Shown here: one piece after another, positions 1-10,660 of the stretch | Numbering within the stretch: position 1 is the first letter of the stretch | Layout: each line of letters opens with the position of its first letter | Assembly (NCBI RefSeq): GCF_000002875.2 | Contig: NC_009391.2 | Location: forward strand, 1 to 64,000 | Source: Leishmania infantum JPCM5 | Taxonomy: Eukaryota > Euglenozoa > Kinetoplastea > Trypanosomatida > Trypanosomatidae | Length of the DNA: 64,000 nt | Direction: 5' to 3' | Position numbers and translations under genes: made by a program | The notes under the pieces: generated by a model | Seen by the model: the letters and a program-made list of their open reading frames with translations, nothing else | The model's database searches: none | What the model was told of the DNA's origin: nothing

Positions 1-91
1 CCCTACCTAACCCTCACCCTAACCCTAACCCTAACCAGTACACCAGTACACCAGTACATTAGTACACCAGTACACCAGTACACCAGTACAC

Positions 92-152
92 CGTCACGCC
101 CCCGTCCTGTTGGAGAGGGTGTCGCTGTGCAAGGAATCAGTGGAGAAAAAAA
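92..152 (+). repeat. Subtelomeric conserved sequence block, copy 1
   Basis: Block of about 60 bp starting CGTCACGCCCCCGTCCTG and ending in GGAGAAAAAAA, directly followed by CCCTAA repeats. The same block recurs at 288, 698 and 1126 with almost no change. It corresponds to a conserved box of Leishmania telomere-associated sequence. Confidence 0.85.
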
Positions 153-287
153 CCCTAACCCTAACCCTAACCCTAACCCTAACCCTAACCCTAACCCTAA
201 CCCTAACCCTCACCCTAACCCTAACCCTAACCAGTACACCAGTACACCAGTACACCAGTACACCAGTACACCAGTACACCAGTACAC

Positions 288-348
288 CGTCACGCCCCCG
301 TCCTGTTGGAGAGGGTGTCGCTGTGCAAGGAATCAGTGGAGAAAAAAA
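288..348 (+). repeat. Subtelomeric conserved sequence block, copy 2
   Basis: Second copy of the 60-bp block, following a short octamer array (231-287) and followed by a short CCCTAA array (349-384). Confidence 0.85.
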
Positions 349-384
349 CCCTAACCCTAACCCTAACCCTAACCCTAACCCTAA

Positions 385-697
385 CCAGTACACCAGTACA
401 CCAGTACACCAGTACACCAGTACACCAGTACACCAGTACACCAGTACACCAGTACACCAGTACACCAGTACACCAGTACACCAGTACACCAGTACACCAG
501 TACACCAGTACACCAGTACACCAGTACACCAGTACACCAGTACACCAGTACACCAGTACACCAGTACACCAGTACACCAGTACACCAGTACACCAGTACA
601 CCAGTACACCAGTACACCAGTACACCAGTACACCAGTACACCAGTACACCAGTACACCAGTACACCAGTACACCAGTACACCAGTACACCAGTACAC
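385..697. repeat. Long CCAGTACA octamer array
   Basis: About 39 uninterrupted copies of the 8-bp unit CCAGTACA. This is the longest octamer run in the window. Shorter runs lie at 37-91, 231-287 and 973-1125. The run near position 55-62 contains a TTAGTACACC variant. Confidence 0.95.
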
Positions 698-758
698 CGT
701 CACGCCCCCGTCCTGTTGGAGAGGGTGTCGCTGTGCAAGGAATCAGTGGAGAAAAAAA
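698..758 (+). repeat. Subtelomeric conserved sequence block, copy 3
   Basis: Third copy of the 60-bp block, between the long octamer array and a CCCTAA array of about 215 bp (759-972) that carries several variant hexamers. Confidence 0.85.
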
Positions 759-1125
759 CCCTAACCCTAACCCTAACCCTAACCCTAACCCTAACCCTAA
801 CCCTAACCCTAACCCTAACCCTAACCCTAACCCTAACCCTAACCCTAACCCTAACCCTAACCCTAACCCTACCCTAACCCAACCCTAACCCTAACCCTAA
901 CCCTAACCCTAACCCTAACCCTAACCCTAACCCTAACCCTAACCATAACCCTAACCCTAATCCTAACCCTAACCAGTACACCAGTACACCAGTACACCAG
1001 TACACCAGTACACCAGTACACCAGTACACCAGTACACCAGTACACCAGTACACCAGTACACCAGTACACCAGTACACCAGTACACCAGTACACCAGTACA
1101 CCAGTACACCAGTACACCAGTACAC

Positions 1126-1186
1126 CGTCACGCCCCCGTCCTGTTGGAGAGGGTGTCGCTGTGCAAGGAATCAGTGGAGAAAAAAA
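1126..1186 (+). repeat. Subtelomeric conserved sequence block, copy 4
   Basis: Fourth, innermost copy of the 60-bp block. It is followed by a perfect CCCTAA array (1187-1316), after which single-copy sequence begins. Confidence 0.85.
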
Positions 1187-1316
1187 CCCTAACCCTAACC
1201 CTAACCCTAACCCTAACCCTAACCCTAACCCTAACCCTAACCCTAACCCTAACCCTAACCCTAACCCTAACCCTAACCCTAACCCTAACCCTAACCCTAA
1301 CCCTAACCCTAACCCT

Positions 1317-2135
1317 GGGCGTGGAACAGTACACCGCTGTCGGTGCATGTACACGTCTCCTATAACGCGGCAGATCGACGCGCGGAGTGCGCAGCGCTAG
1401 AACAGGAGGCTGCTGTTGCCGCTAGCGTTGTCCTCCATTGCGGTGTGCCTGGTTTCGCTTGGACTGCCGTCGTTGCTGTCTTCGCTGTGGACCTCTGTGG
1501 TGGCACAAGCGCCTCGTAGCCCCTTTCATGTTCCTCTTGATCTGAGTCATTTCTTGCCCCATGACAACTGTGTCTGCTCCCGCAGAGGGCGGCGAGCCCG
1601 CCCCCGTGCATGGGTGGTGTGCCCCTAGTGCGAAAGAGCTGTGATGTTTGACGCGTAAACGTCTCTCCTTGCGGGTCATGGCCGCCGGTCATGTTTGGTG
1701 CCGCCGCCTCGTGGTGTTGGGTAGCGCAACTGATCAAGTAGCCCTCTCGGTAAAAGCAGATATTCCCATCGTACGATGCTTGCACGGTACTATGCCGGGC
1801 ACTCGCCGTACAGGCGTCGCACGAAGGCGGAGTTGTGGCTGACGGGCTGCTCAGCGGCTGGAACACTGCCTGTCACCTGCAGCAAGTTTCATCGCGGACT
1901 ATTCGGCATCGTCCGTGAAGATGGCGCACGCCGCAGCCAACCTGTCGACTGGGGTGAGCATGTGGAACTTCACCTGAGAAATGAAACCTTTTCGGAGCGG
2001 CGCTATCTTTTTTGCTTTTCCTGTTAGCTAAAGAGTGACGCCCTCGACCGTTTCGCCTGTTGTACCATCGCCTTCCAGGGGTGTATGTTGTTGGCTTTCT
2101 CTCAGCGTACAAAGTCGCACATTCCCTGATCGCTG
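1317..2135. other. Subtelomeric sequence without a recognisable gene
   Basis: Unique-looking sequence inward of the last telomere array. Both strands have open stretches of up to about 170 codons (minus strand 1360-1866 is the longest) but none reads like a known family. No supported feature. Confidence 0.5.
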
Positions 2136-2420
2136 TCACTTCTTGTGGTCCTTTTCCATGTTGCCTCGAAGACTGCCTTTTCCGCGCTTGTGGAAACCCG
2201 AGTATACCTTCTTGTGGAATGTGTCCTTGCCAATGATGCCCTTCTCTTTGAGTTGCTGCAGGGTATGAATGCACTTGATAACGGGCTCCTCCGGTCCGTG
2301 CAGTTGACGGACATGCTTATACGCTGGCATAAAAACTGTTTTCACAAGGAATGATATGCGCTCACCTTTGCAAGCTGCTTCACGTGCAATCATGTTTGGA
2401 GGGCGACAGGGCTTCAACAC
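2136..2420 (-). pseudogene. Possible coding remnant, unidentified
   Basis: A 94-codon minus-strand frame with protein-like composition, unlike the low-complexity frames around it. It includes the segments PEEPVIKCIHTLQQLKEKG and KDTFHKKVYSGFHKRGKGS, with regular hydrophobic spacing and many charged residues. It ends at a stop near 2136, and other frames open on both sides, as expected of a decayed gene. I do not recognise the family. It has the same orientation as ATG7 and the two oxidoreductase pseudogenes further in. It could also be a chance open frame. Confidence 0.35.
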
Positions 2421-4404
2421 TTCGTAGCACCTTTATTACGTGCAGAAAGGTATAAATATGGGGAGGTTCAAGTGAGAAAGTTCCAGTTCCCTTCGTTTCT
2501 ACCCATATGGCTGCTTACGGAATCCTAGCTTTTCGGCGGACCGGCATTGAGGTTCTCCTTCCTATGAAGGTGATCACTAGCGTTCCCCTTTCTCTGATCC
2601 TCGTTCGGAATCAACTCTCAAGTCTAGCAACACGCCCTAAGCTCGCAGGGTCGTGCTTTCTAACGAGGCAAGAAAATGTAGTGTTCCTGTAGAGTGCGCT
2701 CTGGGGTCTTCAGTGCCGAGACGGCTACTGTGAGTCTTATCAACCATGGTGGTTAGGGAGAGCATCGTAATCAGTTGTGAGGGCCTACCAAGTCGGCGCG
2801 TGCAAACGAAAGCAGAGTGTATTTATATGAAGTCCAAAAATGCTGGCCAAAGACGGTGAAGGGGCAGAGTTACAAGAAGAAAACGCTTGTCCAAGGGGAG
2901 TGTGAGCACGTGCGTGTGAAAAAAAAAGAGTGAGTGAAACATGTAGAGGAAAGAGGAGAGCAAAGCAATCGTGCTGCCCGATACAATCAAGTGCATCAGT
3001 GAGATAAGTGGCATGAGGCAGTGTCTGCCATTCTCTTCCGCACAGCTTGCAGCGGGTGGCACCCAGAGGAGAAACGCAAAAGAACGCTGTTTACTCCCCC
3101 ACCCCTTAAAATGGAGCCATGTGCTCTTTGTGCTCGCTAAGGGGTGGGAGAAGAAGCGTATGAGAACTTCTACCATAGTACATGTGGTGGCCCTCCTAAT
3201 CACTCAAACAGACATACACACGCACACACACAGAAGGTACCACAGCCGATGCAAGAGGGTATCCTCTTTCCAAAACGTGCCAGCGACCCTCTTGCTTACA
3301 AGCAGAGTTACATCATCGTTGCTGTCCCGTGCGTCTACATCAGCACAGAGCGTGAGGGAATACAAGAATGTGGATTTTATAAATGTCGGCCACTGTTAAG
3401 AGGGAGCTACAAGAATCAACAGAGCTTCAGGAAAGTTGCGGTTCTTCTCCGTGGAGCCGTTGCACATGATACAAGGTGGTCAGTGTTGTCGAGTACTTTG
3501 CGAAGCCAATGCGTCCTCTTCTCCGCACTTAGAGCGGGACGACAGTTGCGTCTTCCCCTTGGTCGCCCGATTGCCGCGGTATTGTTGACATCGATGAAGA
3601 TGTAGTCATTTTCAGTCGAGGAACACCCTTACAGGACGCATGGTGAGCCAGAAATAGGTTCCGCACGCACACATACAAGCCAAGCATCTCAGCACTCGAC
3701 GTTCGCACAGTTGCTGAACTGGTAAGCTGCTTCGCACAGATGCCCGCGTGCGCAAGAAGACCCTTTCAGACTGCTGGCGCCTATAAGAGACGTCTCATCC
3801 AGAACGCTGCGGAGTGTGTACAAAAGCACTATGTTGCATCCTCTTAAGCTGTGATGGTACAAAAGACGAGCACGACTGGGGATCAGCACACCTTGTGAAT
3901 ATGCATTGCCTTCTTGTAGAGAAGGCTGAAGGGGGCCGGTGGAGAGGAGGGGGGGAGTCTCAAGGCGGCTCCGCAGAGCAGGGTGAACTTGGATAAAGGG
4001 AGGAGTAATCAGATAGCCAAAGATGCATGCAAATGAGCTGAGAAGGTGGCAAATGGGACTGACGTTTGATTACGATCGTTTCGGATGTCGTCAGCAGATA
4101 AAATGGGAGGTGAGCGCAGGAAGACGCAGTGAAGCAGGCGTGGGGCTACTTGAAAGTGTGTGCGTGTGTGTATAGTGGGAGGGGCTTCGGCAATTCGATG
4201 CGGTGACCGCATCGATCAGCAGTAGAGGATGAACGAACACAGCACACAAGAGTTTTGTTGCGAAGAAGAAAAGCACAAAGGAAAAGGGGCAAAAAAAAAA
4301 ACAAAGAAAACCTCGCGAGGCGCACGGACGACTTGTGTGCCTGATCTCAAGACATGGTTGCCCGCATACAGACACGAGGAGAGGGAAACGGAGAGAGTAG
4401 TGTC
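2421..4404. other. Gene-free stretch and ATG7 3' flank
   Basis: About 2 kb without a convincing coding region. It holds a short CA-rich run near 3212-3232 and purine-rich stretches near 3925-3990 and 4255-4310. Part must be the 3' UTR and polyadenylation zone of the minus-strand ATG7 transcript. Confidence 0.5.
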
Positions 4405-6582
4405 CTAGTCGGCCAACTCCTCGTCAGAGCTCCAGCCCGTCGCGTCCATCCCCGCCTCCCACTTTGCCTTCAGCGCCTTTACCCCACAGACCTCCTCTAT
4501 AAACGACGGGCTGTTGACGCACTGCAGGAGAAACTCGCTCCCCCCTTCCCTGTACGCACGCAAAAGCGCGTCGGCGCAAGCAGTGCAGAAAGGGTTCCGC
4601 TCACAACACAGGTGGTGCATGGTGTGTGAGAAGACGCTGCCGCGGATCTGCTGCGGGATGACCCCGAGGCGGCACCTCCCCTGATCACTTTCACCAGTGG
4701 CTGCCTCACGATAGGCTGGGCACCGAAAGCCACTGGGGTGCTGGTACAACTCGGCCAACAGCTCGACCGCAATTGCCGACGCAATGGACGACACCGCTGG
4801 TCGAGTAACCGTACATTGCTCATCCAGCGCACGGAAGCTGAGGCTGTCTGTCGGTGCTATGATGTCGCTGCAAAAGTAGCATCCCAAGGGGGTGTGAAGC
4901 GTGTCACGGCAGTCGTCCTCCCCTACAGCGTTGGAGCGGGATGTCTGCGCCGGCACACCGTGACGCATCACCACGTATGTGTCGAAGCCGAGGGCAACGT
5001 TGATGACAGGTGTCCCTGTCGCAGCAGCAATGATGGTCGGCACCCAGCGAGCCTCGCGCGAGTCCGTGAGGAGGAACACAACGTCACTTTCGGCGATGAG
5101 CTCTTCGAGTCGGCGAATTTCGCCGAGCGCCTTATCCGCATTCGCCTCATCGATGCGATGCCCCGGCATGTGGATAGTCAAAAGCACCGGGCGCACCACC
5201 GCAGATGGGATGATGGCGCGAACTGCCTCGGCAGCCGCGTCCACCTTAGTCTTGCCGTCTTTAGCTGCCTCGAAGGTGAACAACGACTGGCGCGCCAAGT
5301 TGGAGAAGGAGACACGGCCGCGGTCGACCAAGGTGAGGTTACGGACTCCCCACATCAGCAGATTTCGTGCCACGTTGCAGCCCAGGGTGCCAGTACCAAG
5401 AAGAAGCGCTTTGCACCTGGCAATCTGATCTAACGCCAGTGACGGCAACACGCGCCACTTCATCAATTCGAGGTTAAAACGAGAATCGCTGTCAGCCCGC
5501 TGGACGGGGTTGACAAAGGCCCCCAGGTCCAGGCTCTCGATCTTCTTCTTGCGCCACCCTGAGGCCTTTAGAGAGGGAAACTCCTCCTTCCACTGTACGC
5601 GCGTCAGGTCGGCGAACGACGCGCCCGTCAGCCGCTCTCGGAGAGAAGTTACAAGCGACTCCTCGAGGGCATCGAACGCCAGCTTCACAAATACACTTTT
5701 CTCCGTGCCTCCAGACCGCAGCGCGTAGAGACGGAGGGTGTTGAGGGACGGCACTGCAAGTCGCAGGCACGTGATCACGTTCCGCACCGGAAGACTAACG
5801 CTCCCCACGGCGTCGGAAAAGTCGAACAAGCAGACGACAACACTGTCGCCTTTCGCTGCAGTGGCAGTGACGAAGGCAGTTGGCGAGAAAGAAATGAACT
5901 CTACGCTGTCGTTGGCGCATACAGCCAGAAACGGGTTGCAGGCCCGCTCAGGTTTCTGACGGAGCAGGCTTATCCCGTGGCGATGCATTGCTTGCGCAGC
6001 CTCGGCGGAAAACGGAAGCGCAGGCGATGCACCGAGCACTAGCCGGTCAACTAGCACAGCGCTCTCGATCGCAGTGCACGGAAAAGCTTCCCAGTGAAAA
6101 AAGCGGTACGCCTTTGCATCAATGTAAGTGAACATGCAAAGAGTGGCAAACGGCATGTTGCCCCACGCATCCGCCTCCTCTTCGGCGCTGGCATACAACG
6201 CCACAGCAGGCCCCAGCAGCGTCTTCGCCGCGATGGAAATTAGTGCGTTCCGCAAATTCAGCGCATTGAGCTCCTCCGCAAAGTTGAAGCTCCTCACCGT
6301 CCCTTGCACCTGCACGCTCACAACGTCGGCAGCGTTTTCCGCTGCAGCCTGGGCAAGCGTCGATGGATGCAGGCTGCCAGCGCTCAGGTGCACCAGGTTT
6401 GCTGGAGACAAAAATACGCGGTCGGAAACGTTGACGCGGATAACGCCGGCGAGGGCGGCATGCGGCTCCTCCAGTCTCCACTCGGTCAGCTTGAGCTGCC
6501 GGAGTTGCTCCCAGAACCCAACGTCGATGGACAGCTGGAGGTCCGAGAAGGTGAGATGCGGTTTACCGCTCACGGCGCTCAT
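4405..6582 (-). CDS. ATG7: Autophagy E1-like enzyme ATG7
   Basis: E1-like activating enzyme of the autophagy conjugation systems. The family adenylates the C-terminal glycine of ATG8 and ATG12, holds them as a thioester and passes them to ATG3 or ATG10 in the cytosol. At 725 aa it is close to human ATG7 (703). The nucleotide-binding loop GTGTLGCNVARNLLMWGVRN with the following VDRG and SNLARQ is clear. The E1 catalytic cysteine is present at about residue 590 in the motif QCTVTRPA, followed by a conserved helix with AVELLAELYQHP. An N-terminal ATG7 domain occupies roughly residues 1-330. The start ATG is at 6582, about 74 nt after an AG acceptor at 6657-6658 (minus strand) preceded by a pyrimidine tract. 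It is the most telomere-proximal intact gene and the only intact minus-strand one. No damage is seen. Confidence 0.93.
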   Translation of the reverse strand: MSAVSGKPHLTFSDLQLSIDVGFWEQLRQLKLTEWRLEEPHAALAGVIRVNVSDRVFLSPANLVHLSAGSLHPSTLAQAAAENAADVVSVQVQGTVRSFNFAEELNALNLRNALISIAAKTLLGPAVALYASAEEEADAWGNMPFATLCMFTYIDAKAYRFFHWEAFPCTAIESAVLVDRLVLGASPALPFSAEAAQAMHRHGISLLRQKPERACNPFLAVCANDSVEFISFSPTAFVTATAAKGDSVVVCLFDFSDAVGSVSLPVRNVITCLRLAVPSLNTLRLYALRSGGTEKSVFVKLAFDALEESLVTSLRERLTGASFADLTRVQWKEEFPSLKASGWRKKKIESLDLGAFVNPVQRADSDSRFNLELMKWRVLPSLALDQIARCKALLLGTGTLGCNVARNLLMWGVRNLTLVDRGRVSFSNLARQSLFTFEAAKDGKTKVDAAAEAVRAIIPSAVVRPVLLTIHMPGHRIDEANADKALGEIRRLEELIAESDVVFLLTDSREARWVPTIIAAATGTPVINVALGFDTYVVMRHGVPAQTSRSNAVGEDDCRDTLHTPLGCYFCSDIIAPTDSLSFRALDEQCTVTRPAVSSIASAIAVELLAELYQHPSGFRCPAYREAATGESDQGRCRLGVIPQQIRGSVFSHTMHHLCCERNPFCTACADALLRAYREGGSEFLLQCVNSPSFIEEVCGVKALKAKWEAGMDATGWSSDEELAD

Positions 6583-7477
6583 GACGATGGCGGATCAAGT
6601 TCTGCTTTGTGTTTTCTTTCTTCGCAGAGATAGATCGGAAAACGTGTGTGACTGGGCTGCGGCAGAAAGAGGAGACGAAGGGTATAAAGACGAAGTTGAA
6701 TGGCCTTACAGTGTCGGAAAGTGAGCAGATAGGAAAGGCATTCAAAAAGTGTGTGTCGGCGCGAGAGCGGAGGAATGGTGGTGAGCAGCGCAACGTCGCT
6801 TTTTTTTTTGCCGTGGAGCGAAAAGGGAAAGGAAAAATATTTCGCATGCACAAAGTCACCAACGCGCTTGGAAAGGCGCGCGCACGAGAGAAGCGTGCAC
6901 TTCTTGCTTTGCTCAAGAGCATTATCTAACTAAACCAGAGGCTGACATATACCACGAAGTACGGAGATAGAGGATAGTAAGGATTGCACATGAAGAAAGG
7001 TGGGGCACACTTGTCATCGATTGGTAGAGTTCCCACGAAAACTAAAGGCAAAACAGTGGCGAAAGTAAGAAGCAGATGCAATGCAAATAAACTCACAGTA
7101 CACTATGAAAAGGCGAGCCCGCTGGTGCTACGTCTCGCTTTTAGAATGGAAACAGCTGTACAGGAGGAAGATGGGCAGCGTATCAGGCGGGGAATGTCCT
7201 AGCCAGTGAACACGAGAAAGCATCCCGCCTCTACGAATCGGTGCAAAAAAAAAACTAAAAGAGCGGAAAAGCGAAAAGTGGGTAGTTTTTGTTGCTTGTC
7301 TGTGTGGGTGGGTGCGCCGCGCGAAAAAAAAACGAGTACACGAGAAGACGGCGCAGGAGACCGCGGCAGAATGGTCAGAGTCGCATTCATGGGGAGTAGT
7401 ATAGGCGCCTGGAAAACGAGTGTGGAATGGTGCACCCACAGGGAAAGCTACGAGGACGATCGCATCACCGATGTTGC
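6583..7477. other. Intergenic region upstream of ATG7
   Basis: No gene seen. The part next to ATG7 holds, on the minus strand, a pyrimidine tract (about 6659-6695) and an AG at 6657-6658 suited to spliced-leader addition for ATG7. A-runs at 7246 and 7324 are unremarkable. Confidence 0.5.
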
Positions 7478-8760
7478 TCAAAACCGGCTTTTGGAGAACG
7501 GTGAAGAGTCAATGAAAGGTTGATCTCTACAAATCATCTCCGCCGGCATTCAACCCGAAACCGGGTCGAGGATCAGGCGGTTTGAACAGTGGCCAAAGCA
7601 CATCGATAGACCCGGATGTCGCGGCAACACATTGATAATGAGCTTCATATCAGCCGTGCGGGGGAGTTAGCCGAGCCAGGGGCTGGAGATCGGGCCCTTC
7701 AGTTGGACCGTCTGAGGCGCGCCCTCATCAGCTGCTGGCCGCCGAATGTGATGTGGCGGCGAAGTCAGCGTTCAGCTTAATTCCTTGCCGCATCGGCTCC
7801 ATGGAGTAGGTGTGCTCTGCAGCCGCGTTGATGTTGGTGCAGTCGAGTACCGTTGCCGGACTAGAAGCGGGTGTGGCAGCCGTAGTGGAGGTTGAGAGGA
7901 AAACTGTAGCCGAGCAATTCAAGCTCGTTGTTGAGTCACGGACTGACCGCTACTACCATCAACGGCGCCTCGAAACTGTCGGGGTCTGCTTTCGTATGGC
8001 CCACGTTTTCCCCTCCGTGTTGCAGGGCAGAATGCTCTCCGCCTTCAGACACAACACTGCTGCGACGCTTGCAGAAAAAGAGTGATACGTGCACATCTTC
8101 ATCTGCTCGCCAGGGTCCATGGCCAGCTATGCATCGATGCAGAAGCAGCCGCCGGTTGATATTCAAGTGTTAACGTTGGACTCTGTTCCAGCAAGCTCAC
8201 GCGGTGTGACGAGCTACACGGCCTAGCGGTCACGCTGACGACTCTTTAGACTCCTGGATGGACTCCAGCGGTTCGGCGCGGCACGTGTCGAAGAAGCCGG
8301 CTTGGTGAAAGAGCCCCTCACATCTCGCTGACTTTGGAATGTCTTCGCGCTCCCCGGTGCAGCGCTCCGACAGCGTTACGCACTGGTGCCAAACCTCGGA
8401 GAAGACAGGCAGTCGAAAATTCCATCCAGCAGAGAAAAAGATGGTGACGATAGTCTATCACACCCGCTGTACTGTAGGAAACGTCGTTCTCCCAGCTCAT
8501 CGCAATGTGTGCACTGTTTGCCAGCCCACGCAGGAAGAGAGATTGTGCTAGAGGCTAGATGAGATCCGCATTCCCCCGTAGCGTATCATCACTAGGCATC
8601 CGGCGATCCAAAAACGACAACGGCGTGATCCGGCCGCTGAAGGTGTCATGCACAGTACACCCAGACAATCGCCGCGTCGACCGAAAAAAGTCCAGCCAGA
8701 GCCCTATGCCGAGTGGTAGCAGCAGTTTCTTGTCATTTGCTTCTTGTGATCGATGCAGGA
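7478..8760 (-). pseudogene. FAD-dependent oxidoreductase (DadA/D-amino-acid oxidase-like) pseudogene, copy 1
   Basis: Decayed minus-strand gene. The 3' part reads, across one internal stop, as the typical C-terminus of the DadA / FAD-dependent oxidoreductase family: RHPGLSMCFGH (7590-7620), LILDPVSG, AEMI and the terminal PFIDSSPFSKSRF ending at 7478. Further upstream, in changing frames, come EPMRQGIKLNADFA (about 7770-7810) and ELLGYSFPLNLHYGCHTRF (about 7867-7930), both at the expected distances. Weaker remnants (DTCRAEPLESIQESKE near 8240-8300; SGRITPLSFLDRR near 8590-8640) extend to about 8.76 kb. The family uses FAD to oxidise amino acids or similar amines. Several frameshifts and stops exclude a working product. 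The N-terminal FAD-binding fold is not recognisable. A paralogous remnant follows at 9369. Confidence 0.75.
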
Positions 8761-9368
8761 GAGTTAAAAATGGGGCGTGGTATGGCCTGCAAGAGTAGGC
8801 GAGAAACGAAAAAGCAAATGGTAAGTGAAGACTGTTGCTTTGTATTGGGTGGCATCGAAAAGAAGATTTGTAAACAGCTGGAAACATAGATAAAAGTGCA
8901 AAGAATAAGAAGCACGTAAAGCAGCTCTGCGAGAAGGCAAGTGACTCTCGCGCACAAGAGATGCTCATGTAGATTACCTTTTTCGGTGCTTCAGTACTGA
9001 GCAGCTGCCGGGCCCGGTTCCTGCGGTTTTTATTATGCGAAGCTAAACGTAATCCGTAGCGACAAGAAAGAAGAGGAGGACGAATCGCAATGCTACTTGA
9101 AGGGATTCATTTTCTGTGGGTAACCAATTCCTTGGAAAGGAATATAAATCGTTGCGTCTACTTAAAACGAGAAAAACTGTCACGTAGAGTTGCGTATCGC
9201 ATCCGCCACGATGCACTCACACGCGATATGTAACCCGAGTGAAGATCATTGAAAAGCTTTCTTGGAACACGCGCAACACGGTAATGGTTAAAGCGAATGT
9301 GCGGAAAGGTGAACTGCCTAGTTAGAAGAAAATAAGCACAGAGAACAGCATTGCCAGATATTTTCACC
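8761..9368. other. Spacer between the two oxidoreductase pseudogenes
   Basis: About 600 bp with no readable coding signal and A/T-rich patches. It probably represents the old intergenic region, or the lost N-terminus of copy 1 merging into the 3' flank of copy 2. Confidence 0.4.
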
Positions 9369-10660
9369 TTAAAGAGATTCGTTGTTAGAAAAGGGCGGGG
9401 GGTCGACAATGCGCTTCTTTTCATCCATCATCTCGCTCAGCAGACTGCTGGAAACGGGTAGCAAAGTGAAACCTTTGTACCCTGGCTCGATACACATCCA
9501 GAGCCCCGGATGTTTCAGCGATTCCCCGATCAACGGCCTTTTGTCTGCAATGAAGGAACGATGGCGGTGCCACATATCACTGATCTTGCTCCTCGAGCGG
9601 TAGAAGTATGCGCGCAATGGTCTGTGCCCTCTGTTGTTGAATCTCGTTAGGAGGGGATGGGAGCGACGCAGACATGTCACTCGACTTGAGGTGAAGCCGC
9701 GACCTGCATTAGTTCCTCACCAAATCCGTTCTCCAAATCCATAATGGAGCGGCTCAGTGGCGCGCCATCGGCCACGTGAAAGTGTATGCTGTAGCCGAGC
9801 AAGGGGATGAGCAGGAGCCTATAGCCGGGTGAAGCAAGAACCTCGCACAACCAACAGTCAGTGGCCACGAAGATGCGGGGAGAAGCTGAGTCGCCCTCGT
9901 CCGTCCCAACAACGCAGGCATCCCCTCGGTCATCTGAGCGCGGTGAAATGCTCCTGACGGGAACATGCACGGCAGCGCCAATACTTGACTACAAGCTCTG
10001 TGTTGAGGTCTTTAAGAGACCGCCAGAGTCGGTCACAACTCACGCGTGTTTGAAATTGTATCTACATGTAAAGGCATCTGTGCTGAGCCTGGACGTCTTC
10101 TTTGACAGATCCGCTGGCGTAGCAAGGCCAATGTGAATGGTCATTGCTCGCTGCTCGTTCACGCACGGCGCCACTTACTGTATGAACTGTGTGCAAGAGA
10201 GTTTGACGTGCTCCACCTTTCAGATGAGCGCTTCTAAGTGTGTCATCTAGATCTTTTCGCCCCCTTCGGGCTGCGTACAGCGAGAATGGTATATGCTTTG
10301 CACTTCTTGTCGAAAAGTGATTGGGGTGGTTTTGCACCAATAGAGGCAAATCTTGTAGAGATTTAGTGGAATGAGGAAAGGTGGCACCGAACGTCAGCTT
10401 TTGTGTTGACGGAAATTTCATTATGGTTCAGGAAGCCTTTTGGTGCTGGGTGGCGGTGCAGACACTCGAGCTGAATGAGACATGAGTTTCCCCACAAGGT
10501 ACACACGCCGGGCTCCTTGCGATCATTGACAGTCACGTGGCACCACGGTGCTGTAGGTGTCAAGTCGTCGACACCCCTACCATGCGGGCACCAAAGACGA
10601 TGACGTTCCTCTCTTCCTTGAAACCCGTGGCGTCTTAGACCATTTTGAGATGCGCAGCTT
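9369..10660 (-). pseudogene. FAD-dependent oxidoreductase (DadA-like) pseudogene, copy 2
   Basis: Second decayed minus-strand member of the same family. The C-terminal part is clear: DKRPLIGESLKHPGLWMC followed by GYKGFTLLPVSSSLLSEMM and a terminal VDPPPFSNNESL ending at 9369. Upstream in another frame (9677-9970) come CVVGTDEGDSASPRIFVATD, CEVLASPGYRLLLIPLLGYS and IHFHVADGAPLSRSIMDLEN, matching the substrate-domain strand region of the family. Between and before these are frameshifts and stops (for instance near 10010 and 10070). Traces continue to about 10.6 kb, but the N-terminal dinucleotide-binding motif is not visible. Similarity to copy 1 is modest at motif level, so the two are old paralogues rather than a recent duplication. 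Confidence 0.8.

Larger units (their letters stand above)
1..1316. repeat. Composite telomere and telomere-associated repeat array
   Basis: The chromosome end. CCCTAA telomere repeats, arrays of the octamer CCAGTACA and a block of about 60 bp alternate in a fixed order (octamer, block, CCCTAA) four times. The C-rich strand reads 5' to 3' at the left edge, so the chromosome terminus is at position 1. The arrangement matches the Leishmania conserved telomere-associated sequence. Long open frames inside it are repeat artefacts. Degenerate CCCTAA variants occur near 1-30, 209-215, 870-885 and 940-965. Confidence 0.95.

Noticed and set aside
37..1125. CRISPR-like regular repeats
   Set aside because: The 8-bp unit has no spacers and the genome is eukaryotic; this is a telomere-associated satellite.
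94..1354. Open frames of 60-255 codons with repeated YWCTGVLV, HQYTSTPV or NPNPNP
   Set aside because: They are translations of octamer and CCCTAA repeats with no stop by chance, not genes.
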